Source of the DNA: Ianthella basta
Taxonomy: Eukaryota; Porifera; Demospongiae; Verongiida; Ianthellidae
Assembly (NCBI GenBank): GCA_964019415.1
Contig: OZ025883.1
Location: 6,732,256 to 6,796,255 of the forward strand
Direction of reading: 5' to 3'
Length of the DNA stretch: 64,000 nucleotides
In this document: positions 1-22,052 of the stretch, in pieces
How positions within the stretch are numbered: position 1 is the stretch's first letter
Layout: each line of letters opens with the position of its first letter
Notes under the pieces: model-generated
Told to the model about the DNA's origin: nothing
The model's input: only the letters and a program-made list of their open reading frames with translations
The model's database searches: none
Position numbers and translations under genes: made by a program

Positions 1-329
1 TTTTCAACGTCGTGAGAATTCCTGTATAGCGCATAATAGTAGCCACTTGGTGGTAGTCTTTATTTCCATTCCCACTTCCTCGCCGAATTTCCCTCCCCAG
101 CACGCAAGCGGGAAGTGGGAATGGAAATACCACAGAGATGAGGAAATCGGAGTGCGCTTCAAGTCAAGCCTGGTCCCATATTCACTACTGTGGTTAAACG
201 CGCACGTGGATAGTCCGTAAACGATTTTCAACCTACTAACTACTTGAAAGTAGCAAGGGTGAGTAAAGAAAGTCGAACTGAAACATTATAGCCGATTGAT
301 CAAGAGATCCACTGCCGCTCGGTCTTAAC
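1..329. other. Upstream region of first nitrilase gene
   Basis: No gene is seen here. It holds one strong inverted repeat (61-129, listed separately) and is otherwise unremarkable. It must contain the promoter of the nitrilase gene that starts at 330, but I recognise no TATA box or other fixed element. Confidence 0.5.
61..129. repeat. Inverted repeat, 19-bp arms
   Basis: TATTTCCATTCCCACTTCC at 61-79 is the exact reverse complement of 111-129, with a 31-base spacer. It lies about 200 bases upstream of the first nitrilase ORF. It may be a small foldback element or a regulatory hairpin; the sequence does not decide. Confidence 0.75.
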
Positions 330-1139
330 ATGGAAGTCAGCGGAACAGCCCGAGAGTCTAGGGTCATTGCGCTTTGCCAGATGACGCCAACTCCCAGGGA
401 TGTGAAGGACAACGTGAGTAAGATGATTCGATGGATGGAAAGAGCTGCAAATGCAGGAGCGGACCTGGCGCTCTTTGGCGAGATGATCTTGTCAGATTAC
501 GACTTGGAAGACTTTCGCGCACTCTCCGAGCGACAGGACGGCCCTTCAGCCACCGCTATCGCCAATGCTGCGAGGAAGATTGGAATAGCCGTCATCTACG
601 GTTATTCGGAGGTGGATGACGATCGCTACTACAACTCGCTCATGTTCATAGATAGCGAGGGGAAGCGCTTAGCAAACTATCGCAAGGTCCACCTCTGGCC
701 CACCGAGCACCGGTACACTGCCGGAGATGCCCTTACAGTTGTGGATTGGGACGGAGTGTTGAAGGTGGGGCTGGGAGTGTGTGTGGACGTGTGCATGGCA
801 GAATACGTACAAGCAATGGTAAACAACGGTGGTGCTCAGCTGGTTGTGGTGGCCAATGCTCTGGTGGAGGGCAGGACTTATCAGAAGACATCACAGATCC
901 TTGTGCCCGCTCGTGCCTTTGAAAACCGCTGCTATGTGGCCTACGTGTGTTTGGCTGGTGAGAAGTACTTCGGTGCATCAAGAGTGTGTGATCCCTTTGG
1001 AGAGTGCATCGTTTCTGCAGGTAGCAGTGATGAAAACTTGCTGATGGCTGCCATTCCTCTGAACACTCACAAAGGAGTACCATTCCACTACCTCCCCCTG
1101 CGTCGGCCTGAACTGTACAGCAATGGTGCTGCACACTAG
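330..1139 (+). CDS. Carbon-nitrogen hydrolase (nitrilase superfamily), truncated tandem copy
   Basis: Single open frame of 269 aa with the nitrilase fold. The expected Glu-Lys-Cys triad is visible: E51 in LALFGEM, K119 in YRKVHLW and C151 in GLGVCVDV. Members hydrolyse amides, nitriles or N-carbamoyl groups; the substrate cannot be read here. It is a near-identical copy of residues about 26-292 of the gene at 2221-3738. The first M was chosen because homology to the second copy begins there. The frame ends at GAAH-stop, where the second copy continues as GAVEYDVEIPW into a methyltransferase. Downstream bases still resemble the second copy (GTGGAGATCTCC against GTGGAAATTCC), so a small insertion with a stop created the short form. 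It may be a free nitrilase or a decaying duplicate. The intact triad and the long open frame argue it is or recently was functional. Confidence 0.85.
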   Translation: MEVSGTARESRVIALCQMTPTPRDVKDNVSKMIRWMERAANAGADLALFGEMILSDYDLEDFRALSERQDGPSATAIANAARKIGIAVIYGYSEVDDDRYYNSLMFIDSEGKRLANYRKVHLWPTEHRYTAGDALTVVDWDGVLKVGLGVCVDVCMAEYVQAMVNNGGAQLVVVANALVEGRTYQKTSQILVPARAFENRCYVAYVCLAGEKYFGASRVCDPFGECIVSAGSSDENLLMAAIPLNTHKGVPFHYLPLRRPELYSNGAAH

Positions 1140-2220
1140 TATACAGTACAATGTGGAGATCTCCTAGCAGTACCCCATGCACCACCCTGCACCCCCCCCC
1201 CCACCCCCCCAATGCACCCCCACCAATGCACCCCCAGCCACACTAGTTATAGCTATAGCTATTTCAAACTCCATCCTTAACTACAGAACTGATAGTCGTC
1301 TTTACTCAGGGTCTATAGTTGGTAAATCTAATACACTGATTCTTGGCTTCACCGATCATCTGTATGTTTCCCACACCAATCTTTGCACTGAGAGGATCAG
1401 TTGGCTTGAAACGTGCCATGTACATGTTGGCATCAGGGGAGTGGGAGGAGACCAGCATCACATGCACATATCTGTCATCTAGGAAATAGGGGTATGTGGC
1501 TAATGACTACAATTTTGTGCATATATATGTATATACGGTGGTGATGGTGGCAGTGAGTGGTGATTGCACTGGTGGTCTTCCTTGCAGTATACTGGTGCAT
1601 GCACTGCATGGCTGCGCATTAAATTTGTAACTTGCACTGTGTGGTGGCATGTGTAGTATATACCACACATGTGTGGCTCTAGCATTTATACTGCGGTCAC
1701 CCTTTGGTTGTCTATTATTGGGCAGAGTAGGTTTGCACAAGTACTCTTGGTTTACACTGAATGCTAGCTAATAGATGTATGCTGGCTTCATAACTTTACA
1801 ACGTACAGACCATATCCTTGCTCAATGTGGCTGACTTGGCATATAGTGGTGAATACATTTAACATAAGCTGCATGATTGTGCTGCTTAATAAGTCGTATT
1901 GAAGGAGAGAAGGTAGCTTTCCATTGGAAGCAACCCTATACTGGCCAGACCTACCCGCGTTTAACAATTAATTACTAATCTTCTCATGCACTGCACGCCT
2001 CCCGCCGGAAGTAATACACTTGCATTTTGTCTCCCATTGAAGTGCAATGTTGACACGCCAGAGTGGATTCCATACAACACGCTAGTAGTATATAAAGTGC
2101 CAGAACTACCTGGTTTGTAATATATAGCACAGCTGTATCTCACAGAAGCGTCCAGCTGTGTGCAACCCGCTAACCAGGAAGTAGCTAGCTGCTTGACAGT
2201 AAGAGTGAGCGAAGAGCCGC
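1140..2220. other. Spacer between tandem nitrilase copies
   Basis: No convincing coding exon. It starts with a C-rich stretch (1187-1240) and then ordinary AT/GC-mixed sequence. The last about 100 bases precede the second copy and must hold its 5' UTR and promoter. No trace of a second methyltransferase domain was found, so the first copy did not simply lose it downstream by a later stop. Confidence 0.5.
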
Positions 2221-3738
2221 ATGGAGGATCCAGTTGATTCCCGATTCGTTATACAGCGTAAGAGGTGCCCTGCTGCCCTCGAGGTCGAGCCTGACGTGGA
2301 AATCAACGGAGTAGCCCAAGAGTCTAGGCTCATCGCGCTTTGCCAGATGACGCCAACTCCCAGGGATGTGAAGGACAACGTGAGCAAGATGATTCGATGG
2401 ATGGAAAGAGCTGCAAATGCAGGAGCAGATCTGGCGCTCTTTGGCGAGATGGTCTTGTCAGATTACGACTTGGAGGACTTTCGCGCACTCTCCGAACGCC
2501 AGGACGGCCCTTCAGCCACCGCTATCGCCAATGCTGCGAGGAAGAATGGAATAGCTGTCATCTACGGTTATTCGGAGGTTGATGGTGATCGCTACTACAA
2601 CTCGCTCATGTTCATAGACAGCGAGGGGAAGCGCTTAGCAAACTATCGCAAGGTCCACCTCTGGCCCACTGAGCACCGGTACACTGCCGGAGATGCCCTT
2701 ACAGTTGTGGATTGGGACGGAGTGTTGAAGGTGGGGCTGGGAGTGTGTGTGGACGTGTGCATGGCAGAATACGTACAAGCAATGGTGACCAACGGTGGTG
2801 CCCAGCTGGTTGTGGTGGCCAATGCTCTGGTGGAGGGCAGGACTTATCAGAAGACATCACAGATCCTTGTGCCCGCTCGTGCCTTTGAAAACCGCTGCTA
2901 TGTGGCCTATGTGTGTTTGGCTGGTGAGAAGTACTTCGGTGCATCAAGAGTGTGTGATCCCTTTGGAGAGTGCATCGTTTCTGCAGGTAGCAGTGATGAT
3001 AACTTGCTGATGGCCGCCATTCCTTTGAACACTCACAAAGGAGTACCATTCCACTACCTCCCCCTGCGTCGGCCTGAACTGTACAGCAATGGAGCTGTAG
3101 AGTATGATGTGGAAATTCCATGGAAACGAGAGCATGTTGACAGCGTCCAGCAATTTTTCAAACACCGTGCCTGTTACTACGACAACCAGATGGCCAATGT
3201 GTATCGAGCACCTGGCATTGCAGCAAGTGCTCTAGCCAGCTTGGTTGAGGAGAAGAATGCGAGTGTGCTGGATGTGGCAGCCGGAACAGGTCTCGTGGGG
3301 AAGGCCCTCCATGAGCATGGCTTTACCAATCTGGTTGCACTGGATCGGAGTGAGGCAATGCTGGAATACTTGGCCAAGAAAACTGTGTACTCCCGTACAA
3401 TTTTGGGCACATTTGAAGAAGAAGCAAGGAAAATTCCTAGTGGATCCTTCCACGTATGCACTTGTGTTGGTGCCTTCCTGACGGCTGGTTTTCTGGATCC
3501 AGCTGTCTCTGTAGAGGAGATGACACGCCTTGTGGAGATTGGAGGTTATGTACTCCTCCTCTGGAACGAGACTGAACTGAACCACCAACAGTGTCAGTCA
3601 ACCAAGAAGAGTCTCGAGTCTGTGATTGACAAGGTCGTGCACAGCAAAAAATATGAATGCATTCGCCATACACAAGTCCCGAACTACTTGGATGACTGTC
3701 AAGGGATGCTGTTTGTCCTAAAAAAATTGGCTAACTGA
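2221..3738 (+). CDS. Nitrilase-methyltransferase fusion protein
   Basis: Uninterrupted 505-aa frame in one exon. Residues about 35-290 are a carbon-nitrogen hydrolase with E76, K144 and C176 at the catalytic triad positions. Residues about 305-505 are a class I SAM-dependent methyltransferase: motif I is VLDVAAGTGLVG (349 on), followed by the acidic motif II region VALDRSEAML, then a Williams-Beuren (METTL27)-like C-terminal half. The first ATG gives 25 extra residues compared with the short copy at 330. No membrane segment or signal peptide is evident, so a soluble enzyme is likely. The fusion suggests the two activities act in sequence on one small molecule, but that is inference. Lack of introns, unlike other genes in this window, could mean a retrocopy or bacterial ancestry; no bacterial-specific feature proves it. 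Confidence 0.88.
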   Translation: MEDPVDSRFVIQRKRCPAALEVEPDVEINGVAQESRLIALCQMTPTPRDVKDNVSKMIRWMERAANAGADLALFGEMVLSDYDLEDFRALSERQDGPSATAIANAARKNGIAVIYGYSEVDGDRYYNSLMFIDSEGKRLANYRKVHLWPTEHRYTAGDALTVVDWDGVLKVGLGVCVDVCMAEYVQAMVTNGGAQLVVVANALVEGRTYQKTSQILVPARAFENRCYVAYVCLAGEKYFGASRVCDPFGECIVSAGSSDDNLLMAAIPLNTHKGVPFHYLPLRRPELYSNGAVEYDVEIPWKREHVDSVQQFFKHRACYYDNQMANVYRAPGIAASALASLVEEKNASVLDVAAGTGLVGKALHEHGFTNLVALDRSEAMLEYLAKKTVYSRTILGTFEEEARKIPSGSFHVCTCVGAFLTAGFLDPAVSVEEMTRLVEIGGYVLLLWNETELNHQQCQSTKKSLESVIDKVVHSKKYECIRHTQVPNYLDDCQGMLFVLKKLAN

Positions 3739-6426
3739 AGCTTTAACTGCGCGCCTACAGATTATCATGGATATCAACAGTCTTCTTCAAATGTATGCAT
3801 TTTGCATCATTTACATATTTTTTGCTGAGTTCTGTACTATTACCCAATTTCAATACCATGCAATTAACACAATAAATGGAAGTATTATGGTTCAGCTACC
3901 TATACATTGCAAGTATTCTTATTACGCACATAACTATGCTATTTATTGACATTTGCCCCTCTGTACATTCTCCTATAATAATGACACATACCCTATACAA
4001 TGATATATATGATGATGTGAATAAACTGTCTATACCTCCTGCATGGCACTAATGGTCCCCACACTTATACATATATAGGAGCCAGGTTAAATGGCTGTAT
4101 GACCTGCATTAATTGGCATGGGTCAGCAGAGCTATTCTATAATAGGGAATGAGTCTGGTAGTCACACCACTTCAGTAATGTCTCTATATATAGCTGGCAT
4201 GGAGTGGACTGTCTAGTTTGAATGAATGAATGCAGGTGAGTTGCAAGGTTTAAATTTTCAGTAAACACATGATAGGTTGATTAATCTGGAGGCACAGCCA
4301 ATGAAGAGTGTATGTACACACATACCATGTAACCATTTGATATAATCATTTTTGTATATAAACATTGCACATTGTATGCATACATTACATAAATATTTTA
4401 CATCACTCGCTATAGATTGCTAAGTGTATGTGATGTGAGGCGTGTGGTGTGTAGAGACATTGCGTGGTATGTGTGTATACACACAATCAAGTTTGCTGAA
4501 TGCATTGAGCTTTATTATGACTTAACAGTTAACCACGAATCATCGCAAACGAGATGGTCTGAGTGTCATGGTGATCATCGGGCACTGAAAGACATTGTCA
4601 TGCAAGAACTACACATGGAAAGGAAGGGGAATCGAAGAATGGCAGTCAATTGAACCATGCACAGTTGGTGACCTTACCAGTCAGTGACCAGTATAGATCT
4701 ATTGCCAGTTACCCCTTAGCAGCTGAGCCTTGACCATTGCCAACAGCCTTCAATCCAATTAATTTCCCTCCGTGGGCAAGGCCTCTTTGAAGCTCTCACA
4801 CCACGTACTGATAGAAATAAATTTCATCAGTAGACATGTTACTTGATTGAGATGGTCTGATTACCATGATAATACAATGAATGACAAGGCCAAGAACTAC
4901 ACCACACAAACAATGGGGAACGGAAATGTCCTAATGAATGAGCAAGTTATACAGGAACAATGCATGCATTACGTATGTAGTGATCCAAGCAGGGAACAGT
5001 TTTCTGTGAGACCCAATCCTGACATTGGTATGTATAGCTTCTAATTCTACTCAGATCAATGATGGCAGTACAAGTTGGAGAGGGCCTATATGCATGGCAT
5101 ACATATACTGATGGTATTATATCATGTTGGTGTTGGATCAGATTAGCACGAGTTGATATGGAACTAGTCCACGCGTTGTCTTATGTACTGGCAGCTCACA
5201 GCTGGTAGGTCAAATTTGTCATAATTACAGTGTTTGTGGACCCGGCCAAGGGGAGGGGGGGGGGGTTAGTCTATGATGGTGTTGATATAATTGTACGTTC
5301 AGTTCATTCTGTAAAGCTTATCAGATTTCTATAAACTGTTCAGAGTACCATGCAGGCATACACATGCAGTGCCAATGGCCATTACAGCTGCAATAGGACT
5401 CCCTCCGTCCTTGCAATCTGAGCATTCTGAGGTGTGCTGGCATGTCACAGGACTATGGGACTGCACAGAGCTAGTGAGGAGGCATGTTTGAATCAACATA
5501 CCCTTATCTGTACTTTCATCTACTGTACATGCCACCAGTCCCCATATACAGCAGTAGCTATGTAGCTACAGAACCTCATCATCTATACACCGTGCCACTA
5601 GCTGTAGTCATATCCTGGGTATGACCACAAGTGCAACACAAACATTCCACGTGTGTTTACAGAGTCTGCAGTATACAGAAGCCATACAAAAGCAAACAGC
5701 CTGTGACCCAGTGAGGCACAATGTACTCTCACCAGCATTTGATGACTTCCTGAGAATCTGCCAAATGTCAACAGCATTAACTATCTGTGTCAACATTGAA
5801 GTAAAATGCATGCAAATATTACATAGTTTTACGGTGTAATCACTTTCATTAGCTCTGATAACCTCTCTATAAAGGTCAATTAGAACTGGCCCACAGGTGG
5901 CTGTCTTAGACAGGTCCCACTGTACTGTACTGTACCAGTGAATGCATGGCCATGGTTTTGGACCCCCAGTACATGTGCTTGTAGTGCAGTCAATAGTCAC
6001 TCAGAAGTGACTATCTGAGATGAGCTGTGCAATCGTGAGCTGAATGATGTCTGTGTTTGAGACAACTGCTCGGACAACACTATATGCTCATGACCTAAAT
6101 GCTTGCATTGATCTATATATGCATTTATGTACATGCAATTGCAAGCAATTGATCGTCATTCACAACTGCAGCATGCATGGCCGTCCACGAACACATACTT
6201 TGAGCTTCAAATTGTTAATATATACAGCTTAATGAATTATAATAACAGACAATTACTTCTTACACATTTACTAGAATTAATTATTTGGTGGGGATGAAAA
6301 ATACAATGATGAGTGTTGTACATACTTGACGTGACAATATAATATACTTGCATAGCATCTATATTAATATAGTTTGAAGCCTTCCATGTGTACTAGGCAA
6401 CGAGTCATGTGACTGTCATGTGACTG
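3739..6426. other. Intergenic region, nitrilase fusion to Dishevelled
   Basis: No coding exon recognised. The two genes converge here, + from the left and - from the right. AT-rich with short oligo-purine runs (5255-5270). Polyadenylation-like AATAAA lies at 3870-3875 downstream of the fusion gene. Otherwise I see nothing to report. Confidence 0.5.
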
Positions 6427-16806
<10,380 letters not shown>

Positions 16807-17087
16807 CCCTGCACTCTCTTCCTGGAAGGCGAGCTATACCACGTTCAAAGACGTCCTCACACAGCTCTGCTAAGCCCCTTCAGTGGTTGGCGACACTCAC
16901 TCACCAACGCTACTTCACACTCGACACTTGCGCGACCCGCAACTCGCATATTAACCAACACCAATATGGCTTCCGCAATAATAAACCACAAATGCAATAA
17001 TAAAAAGAAACGGGTTTGTAATAAAATGTAGCTGTAAGCCGAGAGACTGGGCTGCTGAACTTTCATCCAATCATGACCACGTACTTC

Positions 17088-19078
17088 TCAATGACGGTGA
17101 TGTTCTCTCCTCCCTTTGCCCTTCCTCTCTGAGCTGAGCCCATTGTATTTCGGTCTCACATTGAAGTGGAGGTGCTTCTCTCCCTGTCCAGGTTCTTGCC
17201 TTTTGCTTGCTGCATTCTCCTCTGCTGACAACGACAGTGGACGTTGTCTTCGTTTGTGTGGGGAGACCATTGGATGTGAGTGGGATGGGTCGTGTCTGGG
17301 TTGTGGTTGGTCCATGGGGGTGGGTGGGAGGGCCTTGCGAGCTCCACCCCCTGCCTGTGGCAGCTTGCTGTGTGTCCCTGCTCCAGTCTTATGCCTCCAC
17401 TCCTTGTCAAACGCTTCACTCTCATCTACACAGGAACACAACAGAGTCAACACAACCACATCACACACAACCAACACACTATATCACAACTCACAACCAC
17501 TCTACACTCAAATCGTATTATAATAAACAGAACGCACAGACTTTGTTACCTAATTGCTTCTTCACATCACACACCACAGTACAGCTTCTATACTTCAAAG
17601 GACCATTTTAAATACGTATGTAAGAACACTGCAATCACTTTTTGACAGATTTTTATACTGGTGGATGCTCACACTAAATGCAATATTGCATATACATCAC
17701 CACTGTGTATAGTCTTTGTACTGAGGGGGCTAGCAATACAATGACACTGTTCCATGTCTGTATTGAGATGTATACGTTTGTACAGGACCCCTTCACACAC
17801 AATATGGCATCCTTCATGTTCATCTCTCAGTTTAAGCTCCCCTTCAAGGTGTATGTGGGGATAACTGCTGGAGTACAATGATCTAGGACCTTTCAATGGA
17901 TGTGCGAAGCAGCGAGTTTGATCTACTGATGCATGTCTTTTAAAGAACTTGGCATTATACTGGAGAGATATTGTGCAACATACAAACAACCGCCACACTC
18001 TCTGGTTCCCAGAGGTGGAAATAAGGTTTTGAGGTTGTGCAGTCATATGTCCGAGCACCCCTGATTTTGTTCGGTCATTCACATTTTGTTCAGTCACACA
18101 CGTCGTATACGTGTCCACGCACCCCTCATTTTGTTCAGTCATTTACATCTAGTCCCGTAGATCAGAATTGTGTCTCCTAGGAAGCATTGCCTTCTTAACA
18201 ACTTTGCTATATAATGTTGATGCAAGGTTAATGGGCTGCAAACTGGAACAGTTCCAATCTCCTAGGATACACAGTAGTGTCACTACTCCGGGAAATAGTA
18301 ACACTGCTCAAGAAAACAAGACAACTTCCTATAGGCACTGGTTCCAAAATTGTGGTCACAAACATGCCACTGCCCTACAAATGAAAGCTGTTTGTGTAAA
18401 CAACGCAATATGAGCTGGCTGTGGTGGTGTGCAGTGCGGTTGCAGCCTGCACAATCAGCCACCGGGACAGGATGTGACGTCACACCCTTGCACGTAGCGG
18501 TATGTAAACATCACAATAAGATGGCCGCCACGTAGCGAAGACAGCGCTTATCGATTAAGTGCTAATTTACTAGTCTGTACTTCATACAATTGTCATTAGT
18601 ACCCTTCATCCAATAACCAGTGAACATGGGAGTCCTTTGGAGAATATTGGTCCAGTTTTAAGGTGAAAAATCTGATCAGTCACTTTTACTGACCACTTGA
18701 AACAATGCGCGGTCATTCAACTAAAACGCTTGGAAATTGACCGATGACCGACCGTTATTTCGACCTCTGGGTTCCCATATCCAAATCTCCACCCCACTGG
18801 TTCTCAGACCCAAATTTCCCCTACCTTCATCTAAGTTGACAAAGTCTTGCTTTTCGACCCTCTCTCCTGAGAGCAAGTTGTGGCTTCGCTCAATAGTGTG
18901 AGAACGTTCACCGAGGTGATGTCCGATGGACATTTTCTTCACACCTGACTCGCTGTCGTACAAACTCTTCCTTGTATCCTTCACCTGCACACAGTGTGAG
19001 GGAGTCCAGTAGTACATGTACACACACACATGCATGCACGCACGCATGCACGCCCACCCACCCACCCATGAACGCACG

Positions 19079-19143
<65 letters not shown>

Positions 19144-19813
19144 GTCCTGGTGCCCTCCTGCTGGAGGTGGTAGCCTGGTAGATCTTTGGCCTACTCCCAT
19201 CTCCACTTGATGAATAACTCATAACAGAACTTGATGAAAACACTGAAACATTGGGGTCACTTCTCATTCGCTGCATGTCAGCCATCATGGAATCAAATGG
19301 GTCACGCCCACCACCAAAGGGCCATAATGACAGGGATCTACCCATTGTGTTAGGTTGCTGTGTTATCCCATCTTCCTGCTATGGCCGACAACAAACACAC
19401 GCGCAACAATGATGAAGGGGGGGGGCAGGGAAGAGATGGATAAACACCTCTAGCCATTCACATCAATGGTTTGAATTAGCGACAGTAAGTAATTAAAGCA
19501 CAGTAAGTAGTTAAAGCACAAAAAACTTTGCTTCTCTCCACAACTCACTCTCCCGGCCACTCGAGGTCTACGGCCTTCCAGAGCGCGTCTATTCGTAGCG
19601 TAGAGACTGTCAAAAGGGTCTGGAAAGCCCATGAACGGCTGGCCAAACCGAGAAGAGAGACGTCCACTGCTGGCACAGGAAAGGACAAACTCACATTGTG
19701 GGCCACGTTCGAATGTATAGTGAATCATTATTTCTGTACCTTATGTACCAGCAGGCTTACCTAAAGAGTGGGTCATTCTCAAAATCCGCCCCGAAAAGAC
19801 CTCGGGAAAACAT
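17088..19813 (-). CDS. MLF: Myeloid leukemia factor (MLF) family protein, 5 exons
   Basis: Exons: 19761-19813, 19549-19669, 19142-19375, 18825-18984, 17088-17425. All phases agree, giving 301 aa. It starts MFSRGLFGADFENDPLF. The MLF signature follows: MGFPDPFDSL, then PFGGGRDPFDSM, SSVMSYSSSGDG, KIYQATTSSRRAPG, DSESGVKKMSIGHHLGER, QDFVNLDE and, across the last junction, DESEAFDKEWR. This follows the human MLF1/2 order. The last 80 residues are basic, proline-rich and poorly conserved. MLF proteins are small adaptors linked to cell-cycle control and nuclear-cytoplasmic shuttling in animals. The exon 3 acceptor could be 3 nt further left (19378) with no frame change. The exon 3 donor is unusual because it is the edge of a (GT)n microsatellite. 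Broken paralogous exons lie at 22.9-31.4 kb and 58.8 kb. Confidence 0.92.
19082..19141. repeat. (CA)n microsatellite forming the MLF exon 3 donor
   Basis: About 60 bp of CA on +. In the transcript the exon ends GGACAG and the intron starts directly with GTGTGTGTGT from the array, so the array itself supplies the 5' splice site. Confidence 0.9.
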
Positions 19814-20309
19814 GCCTCTGTTTTCTGAGTGAGCGACTCGAACGCGAACGGCGTAGAGGGTCACACAAGTGGTATCATTCATGAATATCGTTATCGCTTG
19901 CCAATGAATAACATTATTGATTACATGCAGTTGAAGGAATTTTTCAAAGCTTGCATGCATTAATTAAACGCATATGGAGAGTTGCTGCGCAATTGCTATA
20001 GTGTCTGCATGTACATGAACACTGTGCTCCTTGCTTCAAGCCTCGCTGTGCAGCTCGCTAGTCCCATGCATGCAGCATATCAGCTAGATATGGGAGTCTG
20101 GCTGCTGAGACAGTTACACAATACATGATCTTTTACCACTCAGACATGTAGATGGTGAGATCAAGTAGTCAATGACACAATGTCAACCACATGCATGGGA
20201 GCTATCTTGACACTGGTCGTTTTAATAATGCTACATACATTGCTAGTACTGGGGCTAGGGTAGGGGCTAGGGCGGGATAATTTGGGTTACAGGTATTATA
20301 GTTTAGCTA
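19814..20309. other. Upstream of MLF, no gene seen
   Basis: This must contain the MLF promoter. It holds a TAGGGGCTAGGG repeat at about 20255-20275 and nothing else recognisable before the MITE at 20310. Confidence 0.4.
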
Positions 20310-20629
20310 CCGTATAGCGGAAAAATTTCGCGAGGTTTAATGTTCGCGATTTGACCAAATTCGCGAAATTTTCCATCGCGAATTTTCTCCACCTATGATT
20401 ATAATTATATGCAAACGTCATAATAAGATGGCCGCCACGAAGCGCAGAAGTGGATTTAGCCGTTTAAGTGCTATGTTACTGTTCTGTGCCCAAAACATTA
20501 GTTCAACTAAGTAGTTTGCCTGCCAAGGAGATCTTTCGGAGGTTGGAAATTGCGAAATTAAAACCGCGAAATGTTTGGTTTTGAACAAAATCGCGAAATT
20601 TTCTTCCGCGAAATTTTCCCGCTATACGG
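20310..20629. mobile_element. TA-flanked MITE with CCGTATAGCGG termini
   Basis: CCGTATAGCGG at the left and CCGCTATACGG at the right are exact complements. The arms continue with AT-rich, TTCGCG-containing sequence. A TA dinucleotide flanks both ends (20308-20309 and 20630-20631). No ORF of note. The middle (AATAAGATGGCCGCCACG) recurs at about 18512-18535, so a relic of the same family lies in MLF intergenic or intronic DNA. Similar termini are, from memory, very common in demosponge genomes. Confidence 0.8.
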
Positions 20630-21072
20630 TACTCCGCAACAGTCCTGTCAACCATATATACACTTCTGCAAAGCTTGGCTTGCATAATGCATGGCTATAG
20701 CAAATAAAACAAGTGCTCACTGTACATGGTATATAATTATGCCTTATGTAATTGAAGCCCTAAGTAGCTACAGGAAATTAAACTTTAAAGTGCCACATAA
20801 TTGTATAATTGTAGCTTGCAGCTTGACTGCATGGCCATATATGGAAGCCGAACATGCAATTACAGCAGCTAATTAATAATGCATTCCATTTCCACTTCAC
20901 ATTGAATATTAAAGTACAAAATTAATAAGACATACACTAGAGAAGTAAAGTGTATACCATGCATACATTTACACATTACAAAAGAGACACAAATTCAAGT
21001 GAGCACCACAACACGATATACTGGTACTGTGTATGTAGAGGGTGTACTGTGAGTTCTGTACCGGGTCTAAGT

Positions 21073-21440
21073 TCACTGGAGTAGGAAGATTTCTGTCTTG
21101 AGACGCTGTGAGAAGGCTCTGTGTCCAGCGTGCTCAACTGCTGAGAAGACAGTATGCCAAGTTCTCTTCTTCTCCCCAGTGCCTGGTTCCCATGACAACC
21201 ACTGCTCAAAGATGGCCGCACAAGCAAGTGCACAGCTTCTGTGGTTCTCTTCTGTAGTGTTTATTACAGACACCTCCACACCGAGATAGATGGCTACTTG
21301 GCTCCAGTCTGCAGCGACTTCACAGACAATGAACTTCATAATGGATTGTAATGTGGGGGTGGAGTCAATAGTGAAGTGGGTGTGTCCATCTGAGAAGGGG
21401 GTGGGGCCACAGTAGGTGTTATAAACCACAGACTTGCGTG
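21073..21440 (-). pseudogene. Orphan Death-domain exon
   Basis: A 122-codon frame with stop. It contains a Death domain of about 85 residues: ADWSQVAIYLGVEVSVI, then WLSWEPGTGEKKRTWHTV and AGHRAF. It is clearly paralogous to the last exon (31795-32165) of the ankyrin-ROC-COR-CARD-Death gene, ends with the same LQ-stop, and has an acceptor of the same phase (AG at 21441-21442). Upstream in its transcript direction is only a (GT)n array and repeats, with no partner exon, so it is probably a stranded duplicate. Its reading frame is intact, so use as a terminal exon of some longer transcript cannot be excluded. Confidence 0.75.
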
Positions 21441-21462
21441 CTGTTTTGATTGCTCAACACAC

Positions 21463-21700
<238 letters not shown>

Positions 21701-22052
21701 CATATAGTAATACAGACCTTTTCGAATCGCTTGCCCACACCGTGCACGGGTATCCGGGAAATGCTCGCACTATATTATACGGATACATACACATACTTAC
21801 AGTATAATTGCAAAATCTAGTGTTGACATAGATTGTGAGCTAGAGATTTTATACAGCAATACTGCTTATGTTTATGTATAATACCATGATTTCGTCCGGT
21901 ATCCGGTGCCCGGTGTGGACAACCAACCCGAAAACGTCTGTATACAAACATACCTGCCCCACTCAGTACACTCTCAAAGCCTACTAATAAAGTACACCAA
22001 AATTCAGAACACCTCTCTAATGAGGGCAGTACCTAGGTACATACATATGTAC

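Noticed and set aside
17669..18142. 157-codon minus-strand frame between MLF exons 4 and 5
   Set aside because: It lies in MLF intron 4, has no recognised domain, and its duplicated counterpart at 23322-23507 is truncated.
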